Assembly (NCBI GenBank): GCA_018335855.1
Contig: JAGXRM010000038.1
Location: forward strand, 124,001 to 188,000
Reading direction: 5' to 3'
Source of the DNA: Clostridiales bacterium
Lineage (GTDB): Bacteria > Bacillota > Dethiobacteria > Dethiobacterales > Dethiobacteraceae
DNA length: 64,000 nucleotides
In this document: positions 1 through 9,208 of the stretch, piece after piece
Position numbering within the stretch: the first letter of the stretch is position 1
Layout of the letters: each line of letters starts with the position of its first letter
Made by a program: the position numbers and the translations under genes
Notes under the pieces: model-generated
Told to the model about the DNA's origin: nothing
The model's database searches: none
What the model saw: the letters and a program-made list of their open reading frames with translations, nothing else

Positions 1-1285
1 GGTTCTGGATATCATTAATCAGCTTAACGATTGCCACGCCTGCCTGGTTACTGTTTTCTGCCAGTTTACGGACTTCCTCGGCAACAACAGCAAAGCCCCT
101 GCCGCTTTCGCCTGCCCTTGCCGCTTCAATGGCGGCATTTAAAGCCAGCAAGTTTGTCTGCTCCGCGATGCCGGTAATCGTCTCGATAATAATACCAATC
201 TCACTGGATGACTGTTCCAGCTCCTTAATTACCGCGCTGGTATCTCCGGTAGCTTCACCAATGGTATTGATGACTTTAACAATATCCTGTACCGCTTCAT
301 CCCCTTGCTGAGACGCTAACTGTGTCGCTTTAGCCTCCTCTAACGTTGTCTGTGCTTTGAGAGATATATCCTGGGCTTTTTGGGCTATCTGGGACTCCAC
401 GACGCCGGTAATTTCCTCCATAGAGGCGTTGCTTTCCTCCGCCGCTGCTGAAAGCTCCTGGGATGACGAGGATATTGTATCAACGGAGACTTTAAGCTTC
501 CCTACAATCTCCTGGAGTTGAGAAACAAATGTGTTGAACCAGTGCGCTAATTCTCCAACTTCATCTTTTGATGCCACATTAATTCTTTTTGTCAGATCAC
601 CATCACTCTGTGCCATATCTTTCAGCATTTCCACAACAGATTTAATGGGATTTGTAATCCCCCGGCTTAAAAACAACACGAGTAAAACACCGAAAATCAA
701 CGCTATAAGCGCTGAAATAATAATGATTCTGTTCGCTGATAGCTCAGTAGCTTCAGCCTGGGCCACCAGTACGCCACTCTCGTCAGATAAGCCATCGGAT
801 ATTTTCCCCAGCAATTCCCGCACCTGTGCCAGGTATTTGTTTGTTTCCTGGGTATAAATAACCTGGGCCCCGGCTAACCCTCCACCTCCGGTGACCTGAC
901 TGTTTATACTACCAGCTGTTTGATGAAGCAAGCGGTGTGGCTCTTCCATTTCGTGAAACAGCGTTTTTATATGACTTGGTAACGCTTTAAACTCATCGGA
1001 CTCAAGAAAAGCATAGTACCAACTGCCCAGACCGCATTTTGTATGATCCAGTTGTCCCTGAAAACTTTCACCGGTTCTAAAAACATCGGACAGTTGGTTC
1101 ACCCATACTAAGTGATCGACTTCCCTCTCTGACAAGAAGTATTCCAGTTGGCTGTTAGTGCGAACCTCTGCATTGCTGTTGCCGATTGCACCCATCATGC
1201 GATAAGAAACCAGACTAATGACAAGCAAAAGTAAAACGACAAACCCTACCCCACCAAAGAGTTTTGACTTGATTGTCAATTTCAT
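1..1285 (-). CDS. Methyl-accepting chemotaxis protein with an extracytoplasmic CZB-like sensor (C-terminus cut by left edge)
   Basis: Transmembrane chemoreceptor feeding CheA/CheW; 428 codons are visible and the C-terminus lies beyond the edge. ATG at 1285 follows a GGGGGG Shine-Dalgarno. TM1 spans about residues 8-30 and TM2 about 186-208. A HAMP region follows, then a signalling domain with the tip sequence [19 protein letters not shown]. The external region has a spaced pattern HLVW (H58), CGLGSW (C84) and HRLLH (H117, H121). This matches the ligand pattern of the chemoreceptor zinc-binding (CZB) family, which is more often found at the cytoplasmic end of receptors. MCP identity is certain; zinc sensing is inferred from the motif. 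Confidence 0.93.
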   Translation of the reverse strand, partial: MKLTIKSKLFGGVGFVVLLLLVISLVSYRMMGAIGNSNAEVRTNSQLEYFLSEREVDHLVWVNQLSDVFRTGESFQGQLDHTKCGLGSWYYAFLESDEFKALPSHIKTLFHEMEEPHRLLHQTAGSINSQVTGGGGLAGAQVIYTQETNKYLAQVRELLGKISDGLSDESGVLVAQAEATELSANRIIIISALIALIFGVLLVLFLSRGITNPIKSVVEMLKDMAQSDGDLTKRINVASKDEVGELAHWFNTFVSQLQEIVGKLKVSVDTISSSSQELSAAAEESNASMEEITGVVESQIAQKAQDISLKAQTTLEEAKATQLASQQGDEAVQDIVKVINTIGEATGDTSAVIKELEQSSSEIGIIIETITGIAEQTNLLALNAAIEAARAGESGRGFAVVAEEVRKLAENSNQAGVAIVKLINDIQN

Positions 1286-1445
1286 GGATAGACCCCCCAT
1301 TCAAAATTATTGTCTTCTTGGTTTCCAACAACAGCGGTTTGCATTTGTTATAACAGAAATAGACGAAATGAGGATTTGATAACAGCTTCCCCGCCCAGCA
1401 GCTATATAGCATTGTGATAACAGGCACAAGGCTGCTCGTAATTAG

Positions 1446-1973
1446 CTACGCTCCCGTCTCGTGGCCTAATCCATACATGCTCACCTCCCCGCTGTCAACA
1501 AATTGGGTAAAATACCGGCTTTGTTTCGTCATTTCCCGCAGAGCATCTACCGCACTTTTATCAAACTGGATACCGGCAGCCTCCTCTAAACAGCGAATGG
1601 CCGCGGCAGGTGTCATTGCCTTACGGTATGGCCTGTCAGCAGTCATAGCTTCATATGCGTCAGCAACGGTGATTAGCCGACTTAGCAATAATCCTAAAAA
1701 AAGCATGCACAGTGTTAGCACAATCGCAGAAAACATAAAAACGCGAAGCATCCGCTTCACAGGCAGACCGACTTCCTCTGCCGACTGGCTAAACCCCACA
1801 ACTAAATCAAGCCTTTCCAGAGGTACTGCACCGGCTATACGATTAACGTTTTCCATGGAGTAATGCAGCAGAGAATATGACGCTTGTGTAAAGAATAACT
1901 TGCCTGTTTTTTCTATTGTAGTCACATTTGCCATATATCGACAATAGTCCCTATGTTGTATTTTTTGTGTCAA
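1446..1973 (-). pseudogene. Remnant of a membrane HD-GYP protein (internal deletion)
   Basis: This 175-codon frame has no good ribosome-binding site and begins with TTG. It joins what looks like the last part of an extracytoplasmic sensor and one membrane helix (about residues 78-102) directly to the very end of an HD-GYP domain (VADAYEAMTADRPYRKAM, then a GIQFD element). The HD motif, the HHE and DGSGYP regions and all metal ligands are missing, so it cannot be a c-di-GMP phosphodiesterase. The simplest reading is a larger sensor/HD-GYP gene that lost its middle and its start. It could instead be a small membrane protein with a chance C-terminal match. Confidence 0.7.
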
Positions 1974-2018
1974 ATAAAAAAACTAAGCCCATAGGCCTAG
2001 TTAAATAGTTGCGTTTCT

Positions 2019-4178
2019 CTATTTGTTTGTTAAAAAGAAAATAGCAGCCTGCGTCCTGTCTTTTAGTGCCAGCTTTTGCAAAAGATTAGAAACATGAATT
2101 TTTACTGTTTTTTCACTAATATACAATTCTGCTGCAATCTCGTTATTATTTTTTCCGCTTGCAATCATTTCCAGAACCTCGCGTTCACGCGGTGTCAGCT
2201 TTTGATATACTTCCGAGTTATCCACACCTGCTGAAGCATTGATTCTTGCATTAGTGGACACAACTTTTTTAAAAATAGAGTAATAAAACATGGAAAGTTT
2301 TTTTTCTACTTCTTTTGCCATACTATCCAGCGCCAACGCCTCTTGCAGTGTATCCCTGTATGCGCGCGTTGCCGTTAATGCGCTATACGTTGAAGCGATA
2401 CGGATGATGAGAGAATGTGGATGGATTTCTTCCTCCTTCAGTCCACGGGGATAGCCACTGCCGTCCACATTCTCCTCCAACTGCGCTAGCACCGGGGCAT
2501 AACATGCAAGCGTCGGTATGGATGATAAAATTTCGGCCCCGAACATGCCGAACCGCTCAAGCCTTCTTTTTTCTGCCAGCGTTAACTTACCCGACTTTGA
2601 AAAGAGGGCGGGCGAAATTTTAATTTTACCGATATCGTGCAGGCGGGCGGCTATAGTAAGGTCACTTACTTCCCGTTCAGGCAATCCGGCGGCCCTGCCT
2701 AATGTTGTAGCATACAAAGCGGTCTTTTCCGCATGTTCTTTTAACCAGGGCAAATGCCCTTCCAGCATTGCAATCATCCCGTCCATCAATTCGTAGATCC
2801 GCTGATTTTCCTGTTTTTTGTGCCTTTGCCGACTAAGGAAAACTTCGCATATTTTAGCTACTCTTAATATACACTCTTGTTCTTCATCGTTAAATTCTGC
2901 GTTTTTACGTATAATAAGAAACCCGTCATACCTTTCAGACGCCCCCCCAATAGGAACCTCCCAGTATCCTGAGCCCTGTGGCCTGTTCATGCGGAGTGGA
3001 TGCTGAATATAAACTTTCCCACCGTACAATTGTTCAAGCAGAATACAATCCTGCTTCACCTGTGCCTTGCTAAGACTGCATGCGGCAGTAGTGTAAAATT
3101 GCCCTTCGTCTCCTTGCAGGTAAATGCCAAGGGAATGGCACTTTAACCCTTTAAACAGCGCCTCTGCTACTAAATGAAATACATTTTCATCCCTTTCCTG
3201 TCCCAGTAAACCTATTATCAGGCCTAAAGAGCAGTCCAGAAGGCTTTCCTTACGTTTCGTGTGTTTTGTGGAATCGTAATCTTCTAAGTTTCCCAAGTAC
3301 TGGCCAAATCCCTGCAATAGCTCCAGGTCCCGGGGACAAATGTCTGCTTTCAGCGCGAAATGCAGGACTCCCCAGACGCCGTTATCTGACTTCAGTGGAA
3401 GACTTAACAATCTTTCCAGCTCCGGCTCTAAGAGCAGAAATTCTTCCGTTCGCAGATCTTTAGCCGCATCAGGCAAATACACTGCTTCCCCCGTTTCTTT
3501 TATCCATTGGGAAAGCATGCAATTAAATGCCTCCAGCCTGCGAATTCTGTTCTTTTCCGAACAGATAAAAGCATAGCTATTTTTCATAGCGGGAAAAAGC
3601 ACGACTCCTCCCCAGTAGGACGGAAAAATGCTGCATATTTTTTTCAGTGCTTCTTCCCAGAATGTTTCGCCCTGAATACCCTGGTTCGCATAGATAAGCC
3701 TGATAAACTCGTATATTTTTTGAATCTCATCGTTACTCTTATGTAGTTTCCTTAAAAAATGTGCCAGATTATTATTCATACTGAGCAGTAAGTTCCGTTT
3801 GTCGTTCCACTCTCCGGTGAGATTCTTGGTGATTAATTCGCTCATAACCTGTTCTGGGAACATCCGGTGCAGTTGTTGATTTGCAGTGTCTGTAAAATAC
3901 CCGGCTACTAAGTACATGGGCTGGTTAAAGACCGTGGCAGGGGAAATTACCGCTTCCAAGCCCGGTGCAATACTATAAAGTTTTCCTTCATCTGAATTCA
4001 CGCAAGACAGTGTTTTTTTAAGACAGGTGGACAACTGCGACTCCAAATCAAAAGAAAAATAATAACTTGAGCGAAATACAGGGTTTGCGTCGGCATCAAC
4101 CAGAAGAAGAGGAACTCTTGCGACTTCCGAAATTGTGTTAATCAGATCCAATGTGTCGCATTTACATGTTAACTGCAT
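2019..4178 (-). CDS. GAF-like / degenerate HD-GYP / LuxR-type transcriptional regulator
   Basis: 719-residue cytoplasmic regulator. The N-terminal 300-450 residues look like one or two GAF-type sensor modules. An HD domain follows at about residues 480-640 (ARLHDIGKI, later DGSGYPRGL), then a LuxR/FixJ helix-turn-helix at about 655-719 (LTPREREVLEMIASGKNNNEIA, EKTVKIHVSNLLQKL). In HD-GYP enzymes the HHE triplet precedes DGSGYP. Here the equivalent stretch reads LEENV, so two metal-ligand histidines are gone and catalysis is doubtful. The domain may have become a ligand-sensing part of a DNA-binding protein. The ATG has no close Shine-Dalgarno (a G6 run lies about 15 nt upstream). Confidence 0.85.
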   Translation of the reverse strand: MQLTCKCDTLDLINTISEVARVPLLLVDADANPVFRSSYYFSFDLESQLSTCLKKTLSCVNSDEGKLYSIAPGLEAVISPATVFNQPMYLVAGYFTDTANQQLHRMFPEQVMSELITKNLTGEWNDKRNLLLSMNNNLAHFLRKLHKSNDEIQKIYEFIRLIYANQGIQGETFWEEALKKICSIFPSYWGGVVLFPAMKNSYAFICSEKNRIRRLEAFNCMLSQWIKETGEAVYLPDAAKDLRTEEFLLLEPELERLLSLPLKSDNGVWGVLHFALKADICPRDLELLQGFGQYLGNLEDYDSTKHTKRKESLLDCSLGLIIGLLGQERDENVFHLVAEALFKGLKCHSLGIYLQGDEGQFYTTAACSLSKAQVKQDCILLEQLYGGKVYIQHPLRMNRPQGSGYWEVPIGGASERYDGFLIIRKNAEFNDEEQECILRVAKICEVFLSRQRHKKQENQRIYELMDGMIAMLEGHLPWLKEHAEKTALYATTLGRAAGLPEREVSDLTIAARLHDIGKIKISPALFSKSGKLTLAEKRRLERFGMFGAEILSSIPTLACYAPVLAQLEENVDGSGYPRGLKEEEIHPHSLIIRIASTYSALTATRAYRDTLQEALALDSMAKEVEKKLSMFYYSIFKKVVSTNARINASAGVDNSEVYQKLTPREREVLEMIASGKNNNEIAAELYISEKTVKIHVSNLLQKLALKDRTQAAIFFLTNK

Positions 4179-4287
4179 TGTTTGAATTTTTATGCCCCCC
4201 CAATAGAAGTTACTCCCCCACCAAGCATTGTAACATTGTCGGAATATTTTAACAATAGTGCTATCGCATTATACGACTGTTTTCAAC

Positions 4288-4330
4288 AAAAAAAGCGCCT
4301 TTCCTCTAAAGTGACGAAAAGCGCTTTTTT
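4288..4330. terminator. Bidirectional rho-independent terminator
   Basis: Inverted repeat AAAAAAGCGC ... GCGCTTTTTT with an inner CTTT/AAAG pairing, directly after the stop of the CAP/LysM gene. It gives a U-run on either strand. Confidence 0.8.
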
Positions 4331-4334
4331 GAGA

Positions 4335-5135
4335 CTATCGTCCCACAAACATTTGCGTAAACATCATCCCGTACCGTCCGCCGGTGATGGCACCGATGCC
4401 GATATGGGTGAAATTGGGATTTAAAATATTGGCGCGGTGGCCGGGAGAATTCATCAGCCCTGTATGAGCCCGTTCCACAGTGGGGGCACCGGCCAGGTTT
4501 TCACCGGCAGTACGGTAAGTAACACCAGCAGCCCTCATCATATCAAAGGGAGAACCATAAGTTGGTGACTGGTGCGCAAAATAGTTCAGATTAATCATAT
4601 CCTGGCTTTTCAGCCGGGCTAAGCGGGTCAGTTCCATATCGGCCTGCAGCGGACGGAGGCCACGGCTTGTCCGCTCATAATTTACCAGGTTAAGCATTTG
4701 CTGTTCTGCCTGGGTCAACCCGCTGACGTTTTGCTCAGGCGCAGGGGCAACAGGCGCAGGGGCAGGAATCGGGGTAGGGGCGGGAGCCGGCTGTGGCGCA
4801 GTGGCAGGCTGTGATGTAAGAGGAACAAGGAGTAGCCGACCAGCGTAGAGAGCATCACTGGTTAGGTTGTTTAGCCGTTTTAACTCTGCCACAGTGGTCT
4901 TAAAACGCTGACTGATACTAACAAGAGTATCTCCCGATTGTATCCTGTAGTACGCGTACGTAATTCTGGTCGTTGTCGTAGTGGTGGGGGAAGAGACAAG
5001 CCGCCAGCCGTTTGCTGTATATTGATATGTATAACGGTAAGTGATGGTTGTTGCTTCGGCTGTGGCGGAGAGGGGAATGAACAGCAATGTGATAAACAGC
5101 ACAAGGGAGAGTAGGCACGTCCACTTTCTCTTCAA
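4335..5135 (-). CDS. Secreted LysM-CAP (YkwD/SCP-like) protein
   Basis: Exported wall- or spore-associated protein. A signal peptide (KRKWTCLLSLVLFITLL then a TAEA cleavage-like site) is followed by a LysM domain at about residues 50-95 (YRIQSGDTLVSISQRF), a Pro/Ala-rich linker and a C-terminal CAP domain. CAP hallmarks are FAHQSP, GENLA and SPGHRANILNP. CAP proteins of this type are common in spore formers, but their biochemical role is unsettled. A GTG at 5144 overlaps the GGAG ribosome-binding site. The TTG at 5135 has AAGGAG at the right distance and starts the signal peptide at KRK, so I chose it. Confidence 0.88.
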   Translation of the reverse strand: MKRKWTCLLSLVLFITLLFIPLSATAEATTITYRYTYQYTANGWRLVSSPTTTTTTRITYAYYRIQSGDTLVSISQRFKTTVAELKRLNNLTSDALYAGRLLLVPLTSQPATAPQPAPAPTPIPAPAPVAPAPEQNVSGLTQAEQQMLNLVNYERTSRGLRPLQADMELTRLARLKSQDMINLNYFAHQSPTYGSPFDMMRAAGVTYRTAGENLAGAPTVERAHTGLMNSPGHRANILNPNFTHIGIGAITGGRYGMMFTQMFVGR

Positions 5136-5183
5136 AAATAACACTCCTTTTTTCGTAAATTGTTAACATAACTTCACAATTAG

Positions 5184-5213
5184 ATTATAGCTTACATTAC
5201 CGGAACTCAGCAA
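5184..5213 (-). promoter_or_regulatory. Sigma-A-type promoter for the LysM-CAP gene
   Basis: On the minus strand TTGCTG, an 18-nt spacer, then TATAAT, about 50 nt upstream of the TTG start. Confidence 0.55.
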
Positions 5214-5255
5214 AGAGTAAATATTGGTATTCTCTAGGCTTAAACGAGATTACAG

Positions 5256-5286
5256 GAAAAAATGAGCGGTAAATGAACCGCTCATT
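5256..5286 (-). terminator. Terminator of the SPOCS-LysM gene
   Basis: Stem AATGAGCGG / CCGCTCATT with an 8-nt loop, followed on the minus strand by a T-run. Confidence 0.75.
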
Positions 5287-5318
5287 TAAGAATATGCTCT
5301 CATGGCATATGCTGCCAG

Positions 5319-6854
5319 CTATCCCGGAATGATCAGTTTTTGCCCAGGGAAAATCAGGCTGGGGTTTTGTAAATTGTTGGCGGCAATAATTGATTCCATT
5401 GTTACGCCGAACATACGGGCAATCTTCCAGATACTATCTCCGGAACGGACAATATACACTCTGCCTGTGGGCTGAGGCTTCGGGTGAGACGGGGATATGG
5501 GGGATACAGGAAAGAAGGGATGCTTAGTGATAATATCCTTCTTTACGGCCCTTGTTACCTTGACTGTAATTTCTATAATAGTGACCTGCCGGGCCGTCAG
5601 GCCTCCGGGGTTAATGTCGACCTTGACAAATTCCACCCGAGCTTTAACACGGGCCCGCATTCCCGGAGCCGCCCCGGGGACATCAACAAAATGTACAAAG
5701 CTTTCATCCACATCCTGCGCGAAAACCACGCTGGTTTCGGCGTCAACTGCGAAAATCTGCTTGTGCAGCACTCCGCGAACGATAACTTTATTCGCAATAA
5801 CTTCTGTGCGTAGATTCCTTACTTCCGCATCTACCGGCTCCCTGACTTTACGGGCAGGCCTGCTGAAAAAAATCTCCCGTTGTATTAATATCTGTGATGA
5901 ACCGACCCCCAATACCTGATCTAAAAGGAATGGATCCTGAAAGTGAGAGTGATGGAAGTGGCTCCGTGTATCCGCGGCCACTTCGAGCGACTCTATCTTG
6001 GAAAGACGGACGCCGGCATGAAGCAGTCCCCGCAGTACACCCTTATTGCTCCCAGGTTCTCTTTGGCAGGTAAATAACTGGGCCTGTGCCGCACAGTCCG
6101 CCAACATTTCTGTCCCTGCGTCGGCCGCTTCTAAAAAGCGCTTAACCGGGAAAACAAATGTCTCTACAAACGTATTTTCCCTGGGACCCTGATAGGGAAC
6201 TGTGGCAACCACATCCCCCTCCAGCTTTAGCCAACCCCGCATCGGTGTTACTTTTGCATTAACAAAGCGACTCTCGATTGTCCCCAGACTCTGCGGCGTT
6301 TCCTCGAAACTTACTGGCAAAGCCAGATCCCACGAATCAGCATAACGATCAAAGAAAGTTTCCACATTTACCGTCTCTGAAAGTATAGACGCATCTACAT
6401 CGCCGGGTTTGTAAATCGTTATTTCCCTTTGTTCGTAGACGGTATAATCCATCTTTAACTGGCAATTACCCGTCATTAGTGTCGTATGCTTGCCCCGAAC
6501 AGCCATGGACTCAGTCCGCCATTGTCCTTTCAGGCTCGCCTCAGTGGATATCTCAATTTCATCACCGGGCTTAATGCCAGGGACAGGAACCAGTTCAATA
6601 ACCGTGTGAACAGTGGCCGCTTTTTCCACTAAGCCGGTTTCCGGTGCAACGTAATGGGTTTCCTGCTGAATAACTAAGTGGGCGCATAGTTCTCCGGACA
6701 GTGCAAGTGCACTGGCCTCCAAAACGGTTAATACGGGGTCGTCAAAGTCCTTCGTCTGATCCGGCAGTGCCCATTTAAGCGGAAATGCTACACTTACCTC
6801 ACCTGTGGCCTGAACTATCGGTAAAATCCGGTTTACTTTTTGCGGTTCTGTCAT
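5319..6854 (-). CDS. SPOCS (DUF3794) domain protein with C-terminal LysM
   Basis: 511 residues. The C-terminal half carries a SPOCS/DUF3794 module (VRNLRTEVIANKVIVRG, HKQIFAVD, then FVHFVDVPGAAPGM), the unit repeated three times in the next gene. LysM closes the protein at about residues 460-511 (YIVRSGDSIWKIARMFG, GQKLIIPG). The N-terminal half is beta-rich and probably holds diverged copies. SPOCS/LysM proteins occur in spore formers and are thought to be coat or cortex-surface components. There is no signal peptide, consistent with synthesis in the mother cell. GGAGGAGG precedes the ATG. It is probably a paralogue of the adjacent gene. Confidence 0.85.
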   Translation of the reverse strand: MTEPQKVNRILPIVQATGEVSVAFPLKWALPDQTKDFDDPVLTVLEASALALSGELCAHLVIQQETHYVAPETGLVEKAATVHTVIELVPVPGIKPGDEIEISTEASLKGQWRTESMAVRGKHTTLMTGNCQLKMDYTVYEQREITIYKPGDVDASILSETVNVETFFDRYADSWDLALPVSFEETPQSLGTIESRFVNAKVTPMRGWLKLEGDVVATVPYQGPRENTFVETFVFPVKRFLEAADAGTEMLADCAAQAQLFTCQREPGSNKGVLRGLLHAGVRLSKIESLEVAADTRSHFHHSHFQDPFLLDQVLGVGSSQILIQREIFFSRPARKVREPVDAEVRNLRTEVIANKVIVRGVLHKQIFAVDAETSVVFAQDVDESFVHFVDVPGAAPGMRARVKARVEFVKVDINPGGLTARQVTIIEITVKVTRAVKKDIITKHPFFPVSPISPSHPKPQPTGRVYIVRSGDSIWKIARMFGVTMESIIAANNLQNPSLIFPGQKLIIPG

Positions 6855-6912
6855 AATAACCTCCTCCCGCTTTATCGTATGACAAGCACAACAAAATTGC
6901 TTCTTTTTGAAT

Positions 6913-6941
6913 AAAAAAAATGTAGCATCACCGATGCTACA
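6913..6941 (-). terminator. Terminator of the triple-SPOCS gene
   Basis: Perfect 9-bp stem TGTAGCATC/GATGCTACA with a 3-nt loop, followed on the minus strand by eight T. Confidence 0.85.
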
Positions 6942-6950
6942 TTTTGCGGA

Positions 6951-8510
6951 TTATCCTTTGGGTGGAGCGGGGATAATGATTTTTTGCCCGGGGAAGATCA
7001 GATTGGGGTCTTTAATTTCCGGGTTTGCTGCAAGAATTGCATCCACCGTTGTCCGGAACCGCTGTGCTATTTTAAACAGCGTGTCGCCTTTCTGGACGAT
7101 ATAGACAGTAAATGTGGGGAGCACATCAATGACATCCAGATCTACCACAACCTCTAGCTGGACAAACTCCGTCACCTTGATGAAGATTTCGATAACTACA
7201 ATCTGGCGAATACGTGTCCTGTCATAGGGGTCAATTTCAAAGTCTACAAATTCAACACGGGGATAAACCTGAACGACCTGACCCGGCATGGCCCCTGGAA
7301 TATCAATAAACACGGAGAAGCGTTCACGGACTTCAAATTCCAGGACATCTGGGAATTCGCCTTCCCGGACAAAGAAGATTTGCTTGACCAGATCCCCTTC
7401 TACAATAACTTTGTTTTCGATAATGCGGGTTTCGATGTTCTCAAAGCGGGTATCGGGCGGGCCTGCAATCTTTTTGGCAGGTGCCGGTGCCACTAAGTCC
7501 ATGACAATCTTGTGTTGGCGAGCGCCTTCACCGACTACTTGTGAGACTTTAAGTAACTCTTTTGTTACTTTGACGTCTTTAATGTCTGTAACAACTTCAA
7601 CCTGGACAGTCTCCGTCACCTTGACAAAGATGTCAATAATCGCTGTCTGCACACCCCGTGTCGGGTCATACGTGTCAATAACTACGTCCACAAATTCTAC
7701 CCGGGGATGTACCTGCGCGTTCGCTCCGGGGAAAGCGCCGGGCACGTCGACAAAGTGAGTAAACCGTTCATCCACCGATACCTCAAAGACGATATCGTCT
7801 TCACCCACGAAGAAAATTTGTTTATGCAGAATGCCTTCCACAATCACTTTATTTTCAATGACACGGGCTACAATATTTCTTATTTCGGTATCAATGTTTT
7901 TGATTTTCCTTGCGAAACGCCCAAAATCAATGTCTGCTCTGACCGCAACCTGTGATGCGTTTTCCCCAATTACACTTTCTACTTTCAATAACTCTTTGAC
8001 GATTTTTTTGGGATCAACACCGATCACATCTACGACAACTTCCAGTTGCAGTGTTTCCGTGACCTTTACGAAAATTTCCAGGACCACAGTTTGCCGGAAC
8101 AGTGAATCAACCATATTGTTGTTCTCATGGTGGGGGACTTCGCGAATAAAATCGTGTCCAACAAATTCAATACGGGTATGAACCTGGACGTTCATGCCGG
8201 GCATGGCACCGGGCACATCTACAAAATGGACAAACCTTTCATCGGGTACCGTAAACTCTTTTAGCTGGCCGGTGTCGTCATCCACATAGAAAATCTGCTT
8301 GTGAATAACCCCTTCTACCACAACTTTATTTTCGATGACCCTCGCTTGAACATTCCGGATCGTGGCATCTACTTCCGTAATTTTTCTGACCCGGCCCGGC
8401 AGAGTTATATCTCTGATCACCGATGTCTGGGCGGCGTTCTCCCCGACCACCTGTTCCACCTTAAGTAGGTCGGTGATAAATTCCACCTTTACTTTTTCAT
8501 CTTTACCCAT
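6951..8510 (-). CDS. Triple SPOCS (DUF3794) repeat protein with C-terminal LysM
   Basis: 519 residues made of three tandem SPOCS units of about 155 residues. Each runs LLKVxxVxGExAxQ, then RxIENKVxVEGxLxKQIFFV, then RFxxFxDVPGAxPG, then a VEFVDxxID strand, ending FVKVTExVQLEVV. A LysM domain follows (YIVQKGDTLFKIAQRFRTT, GQKIIIPAPP). There is no signal peptide or membrane segment, as expected for a mother-cell-made spore-surface protein. LysM would anchor it to peptidoglycan-like material and the repeats probably drive assembly. AAAGGAGGC lies upstream of the ATG. The unit similarity indicates internal duplication. Confidence 0.88.
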   Translation of the reverse strand: MGKDEKVKVEFITDLLKVEQVVGENAAQTSVIRDITLPGRVRKITEVDATIRNVQARVIENKVVVEGVIHKQIFYVDDDTGQLKEFTVPDERFVHFVDVPGAMPGMNVQVHTRIEFVGHDFIREVPHHENNNMVDSLFRQTVVLEIFVKVTETLQLEVVVDVIGVDPKKIVKELLKVESVIGENASQVAVRADIDFGRFARKIKNIDTEIRNIVARVIENKVIVEGILHKQIFFVGEDDIVFEVSVDERFTHFVDVPGAFPGANAQVHPRVEFVDVVIDTYDPTRGVQTAIIDIFVKVTETVQVEVVTDIKDVKVTKELLKVSQVVGEGARQHKIVMDLVAPAPAKKIAGPPDTRFENIETRIIENKVIVEGDLVKQIFFVREGEFPDVLEFEVRERFSVFIDIPGAMPGQVVQVYPRVEFVDFEIDPYDRTRIRQIVVIEIFIKVTEFVQLEVVVDLDVIDVLPTFTVYIVQKGDTLFKIAQRFRTTVDAILAANPEIKDPNLIFPGQKIIIPAPPKG

Positions 8511-8752
8511 AGTTCAGCCTCCTTTCGTCTAATTTACTACACTATATGCAAACAACGGAAAAATGTATCCCCCGCCCCCTTTCCCGTTGGTTCATCAGAT
8601 TAATTATATGCTCAATCTCCGGAAAATGTGCGCAGGGGCTGAACCGTCTCTAACATATCTATTTTACTAAAAAGAAAAATATGCAAGAAATGCCGACTTA
8701 CAAGAAAAAGGATCGTAGCCTCCCTGAGCGTTATAATTTCCTTGCCTAAAAC
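8511..8752. other. Intergenic region upstream of the triple-SPOCS gene
   Basis: No gene seen. On the minus strand CATATAAT (near 8605) and CATATAGTG (near 8540) resemble the -10 boxes of sporulation sigma factors (sigma-E/sigma-K). This fits the spore genes but is only suggestive. Confidence 0.3.
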
Positions 8753-8788
8753 AAAAAGCAGCCCCCTGTTTGCAGGGGGCTGCTTTTT
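8753..8788. terminator. Strong bidirectional terminator downstream of veg
   Basis: AAAAAGCAGCCCCCTG and its complement around a TTTG loop, with T-runs on both strands. The veg stop codon lies 14 nt beyond it. Confidence 0.9.
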
Positions 8789-8801
8789 GTCTGCGAGAAA
8801 A

Positions 8802-9080
8802 TTATTTTACCATGTACTGCGGGCTCATACCGCCATCTTTTTGCACCAGTGTCAGTTCAACTGTCTCCGTGAGTACATCGGCATACGAAAAAGATAGTCT
8901 TTGATTATAGTTGGGTTCATCAATCCGAATGATAAAGATGGAAGGATAGGTGTTTTCCAGTACACCTATTTTCTCTAGCGTCTTGCGACGCCCTCTGTGG
9001 GCGCGAAGTCGAATTTTCTGACCGACATGTGATTCCAGGTCACGCCTGATATCAATTAGCGCTTTTGTAGCTGCCAACAT
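8802..9080 (-). CDS. veg: Veg family protein
   Basis: Small cytoplasmic protein of 92 residues matching the Veg family in length and motifs: HVGQKIRLRAHRGRRKTLEKIGVLENTYPSIF, continuing with an FSYADVLTETVEL element. In Bacillus veg is a strongly expressed gene linked to biofilm formation and spore outgrowth; its molecular mechanism is not settled. It sits two genes downstream of yabG, close to the Bacillus order yabG-veg, here separated by the SpoIID-amidase gene. GGGGTG precedes the ATG. The C-terminal tail of about 12 residues is longer than in Bacillus. Confidence 0.9.
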   Translation of the reverse strand: MLAATKALIDIRRDLESHVGQKIRLRAHRGRRKTLEKIGVLENTYPSIFIIRIDEPNYNQRLSFSYADVLTETVELTLVQKDGGMSPQYMVK

Positions 9081-9208
9081 TCATCACCCCATCTAAGATT
9101 TACTCACTAATTGTAACATATGACAGGGCAAAAGTCAAATTTTAAAACTATATTATATCAGCCCCATTTAGAAAGTGTCAAGGGTTAAATTCATTGTTAA
9201 TTATTTGC

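Noticed and set aside
1332-1350. Third copy of the 86-bp repeat (shares CGGTTTGCATTTG)
   Set aside because: Only 13 bases match and the rest differs, so chance cannot be excluded.
5484-8181. Long plus-strand frames across the SPOCS genes
   Set aside because: They lack ribosome-binding sites and lie opposite well-conserved minus-strand proteins; they are shadows.
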